64,000 nt of DNA. Origin: Protula sp. h YS-2021 (taxonomy: Eukaryota; Annelida; Polychaeta; Sabellida; Serpulidae). The notes under the pieces are model-generated. The model was not told the origin of the DNA. It searched no databases and saw only the letters and a program-made list of their open reading frames with translations. Shown piece after piece: positions 63,826 through 64,000 of this stretch (positions within the stretch are counted from its first letter, which is position 1; every line of letters starts with the position of its first letter). The stretch is from the NCBI GenBank assembly GCA_949752745.1, contig OX457024.1, positions 113,548,900 through 113,612,899 on the forward strand, given 5' to 3'. Both the position numbers and the translations under genes were made by a program.

Positions 63826-64000
63826 TGGGGCGGGGGGGGGGGGGGGGGGGGTAAGGGAGCAGCGCCACCCCGTGACTCACTCGTCCCACCGCCACCCGCC
63901 CGCCACACCCGCTTCACCCGCCACCCCAGTTACCCACCGTAAACAGCTGCAATCCCCCGAAACGCCCACCACTCTCACCACGCCCGCCGTCGTCACCACG
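63826..64000. other. G-tract followed by CCACCCGCC-rich sequence
   Basis: A G run of about 20 followed by repeated CGCCAC/CACCCGCC units to the window end. No gene seen. Confidence 0.6.

Overview
The window is animal (metazoan) genomic DNA carrying one large virus-like transposon. The evidence for an animal host is a five-exon alpha/beta hydrolase gene of the ABHD8 type, tRNA-derived SINE-like units, a decayed LINE, hAT- and Harbinger-type elements and many microsatellites and poly-G/poly-C tracts. A marine invertebrate, perhaps a gastropod mollusc, is my guess; the sequence does not prove the phylum.

The centrepiece, 3044-24233 (21.19 kb), is a nearly intact Polinton/Maverick element (adintovirus-like). 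It starts AG and ends CT, has terminal inverted repeats (TIRs) of about 600-650 bp built from hairpin repeats, and is bracketed by a perfect 6-bp target duplication GATTTT (3038-3043 and 24234-24239). It landed inside the transposase fragment of a PIF/Harbinger-type element whose halves lie at 2738-3043 and 24240-24558.

Layout of the Polinton. The left arm (+ strand) holds a Cys-rich protein, the protein-primed family B DNA polymerase with an embedded HNH/endonuclease VII-like zinc module, and a cluster of four small proteins of a PC4-like (ssDNA-binding coactivator) family. The centre (- strand) is the virion and integration block, read from 16199 down to 10341: chromodomain integrase, packaging ATPase, two conserved unknowns, penton-like minor capsid protein, a basic amphipathic core protein, double-jelly-roll major capsid protein and adenain-type protease. 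Several neighbours overlap by the 4-nt ATGA stop-start. Right of it (- strand) is an accessory island: a three-member helical paralog family, a NADAR-domain protein with an RS/SP-rich tail, a fifth PC4-like protein with a zinc tail, and an acidic protein with two CARD-like death folds. The right arm (+ strand) is a tandemly duplicated module, each copy with the same palindromic promoter but a different gene: a C2HC zinc protein and a RING-finger protein. A 35-bp palindromic element occurs three times, once in the left arm and twice in the right.

The replication, packaging and capsid genes form a complete set. The one clear lesion is a frame break in the ATPase P-loop; a fourth PC4-like unit also lacks a clean start. 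The near-identical TIRs and perfect target duplication suggest a young insertion. The accessory genes (NADAR, tandem CARD-like, RING, expanded PC4-like) look like host-interaction functions.

Right of the Polinton is a transposon graveyard (24.6-33 kb), including a hAT-type nonautonomous element with an 8-bp target duplication. The ABHD8-like gene follows at 33159-37842, with minisatellites in its introns and a tandem duplication of the 3' part of its first coding exon. From 38 to 64 kb I see mostly noncoding repeats, SINE-like units, a decayed LINE on the - strand (58757-60800), a TIR element (62105-63072) and two low-confidence exons.
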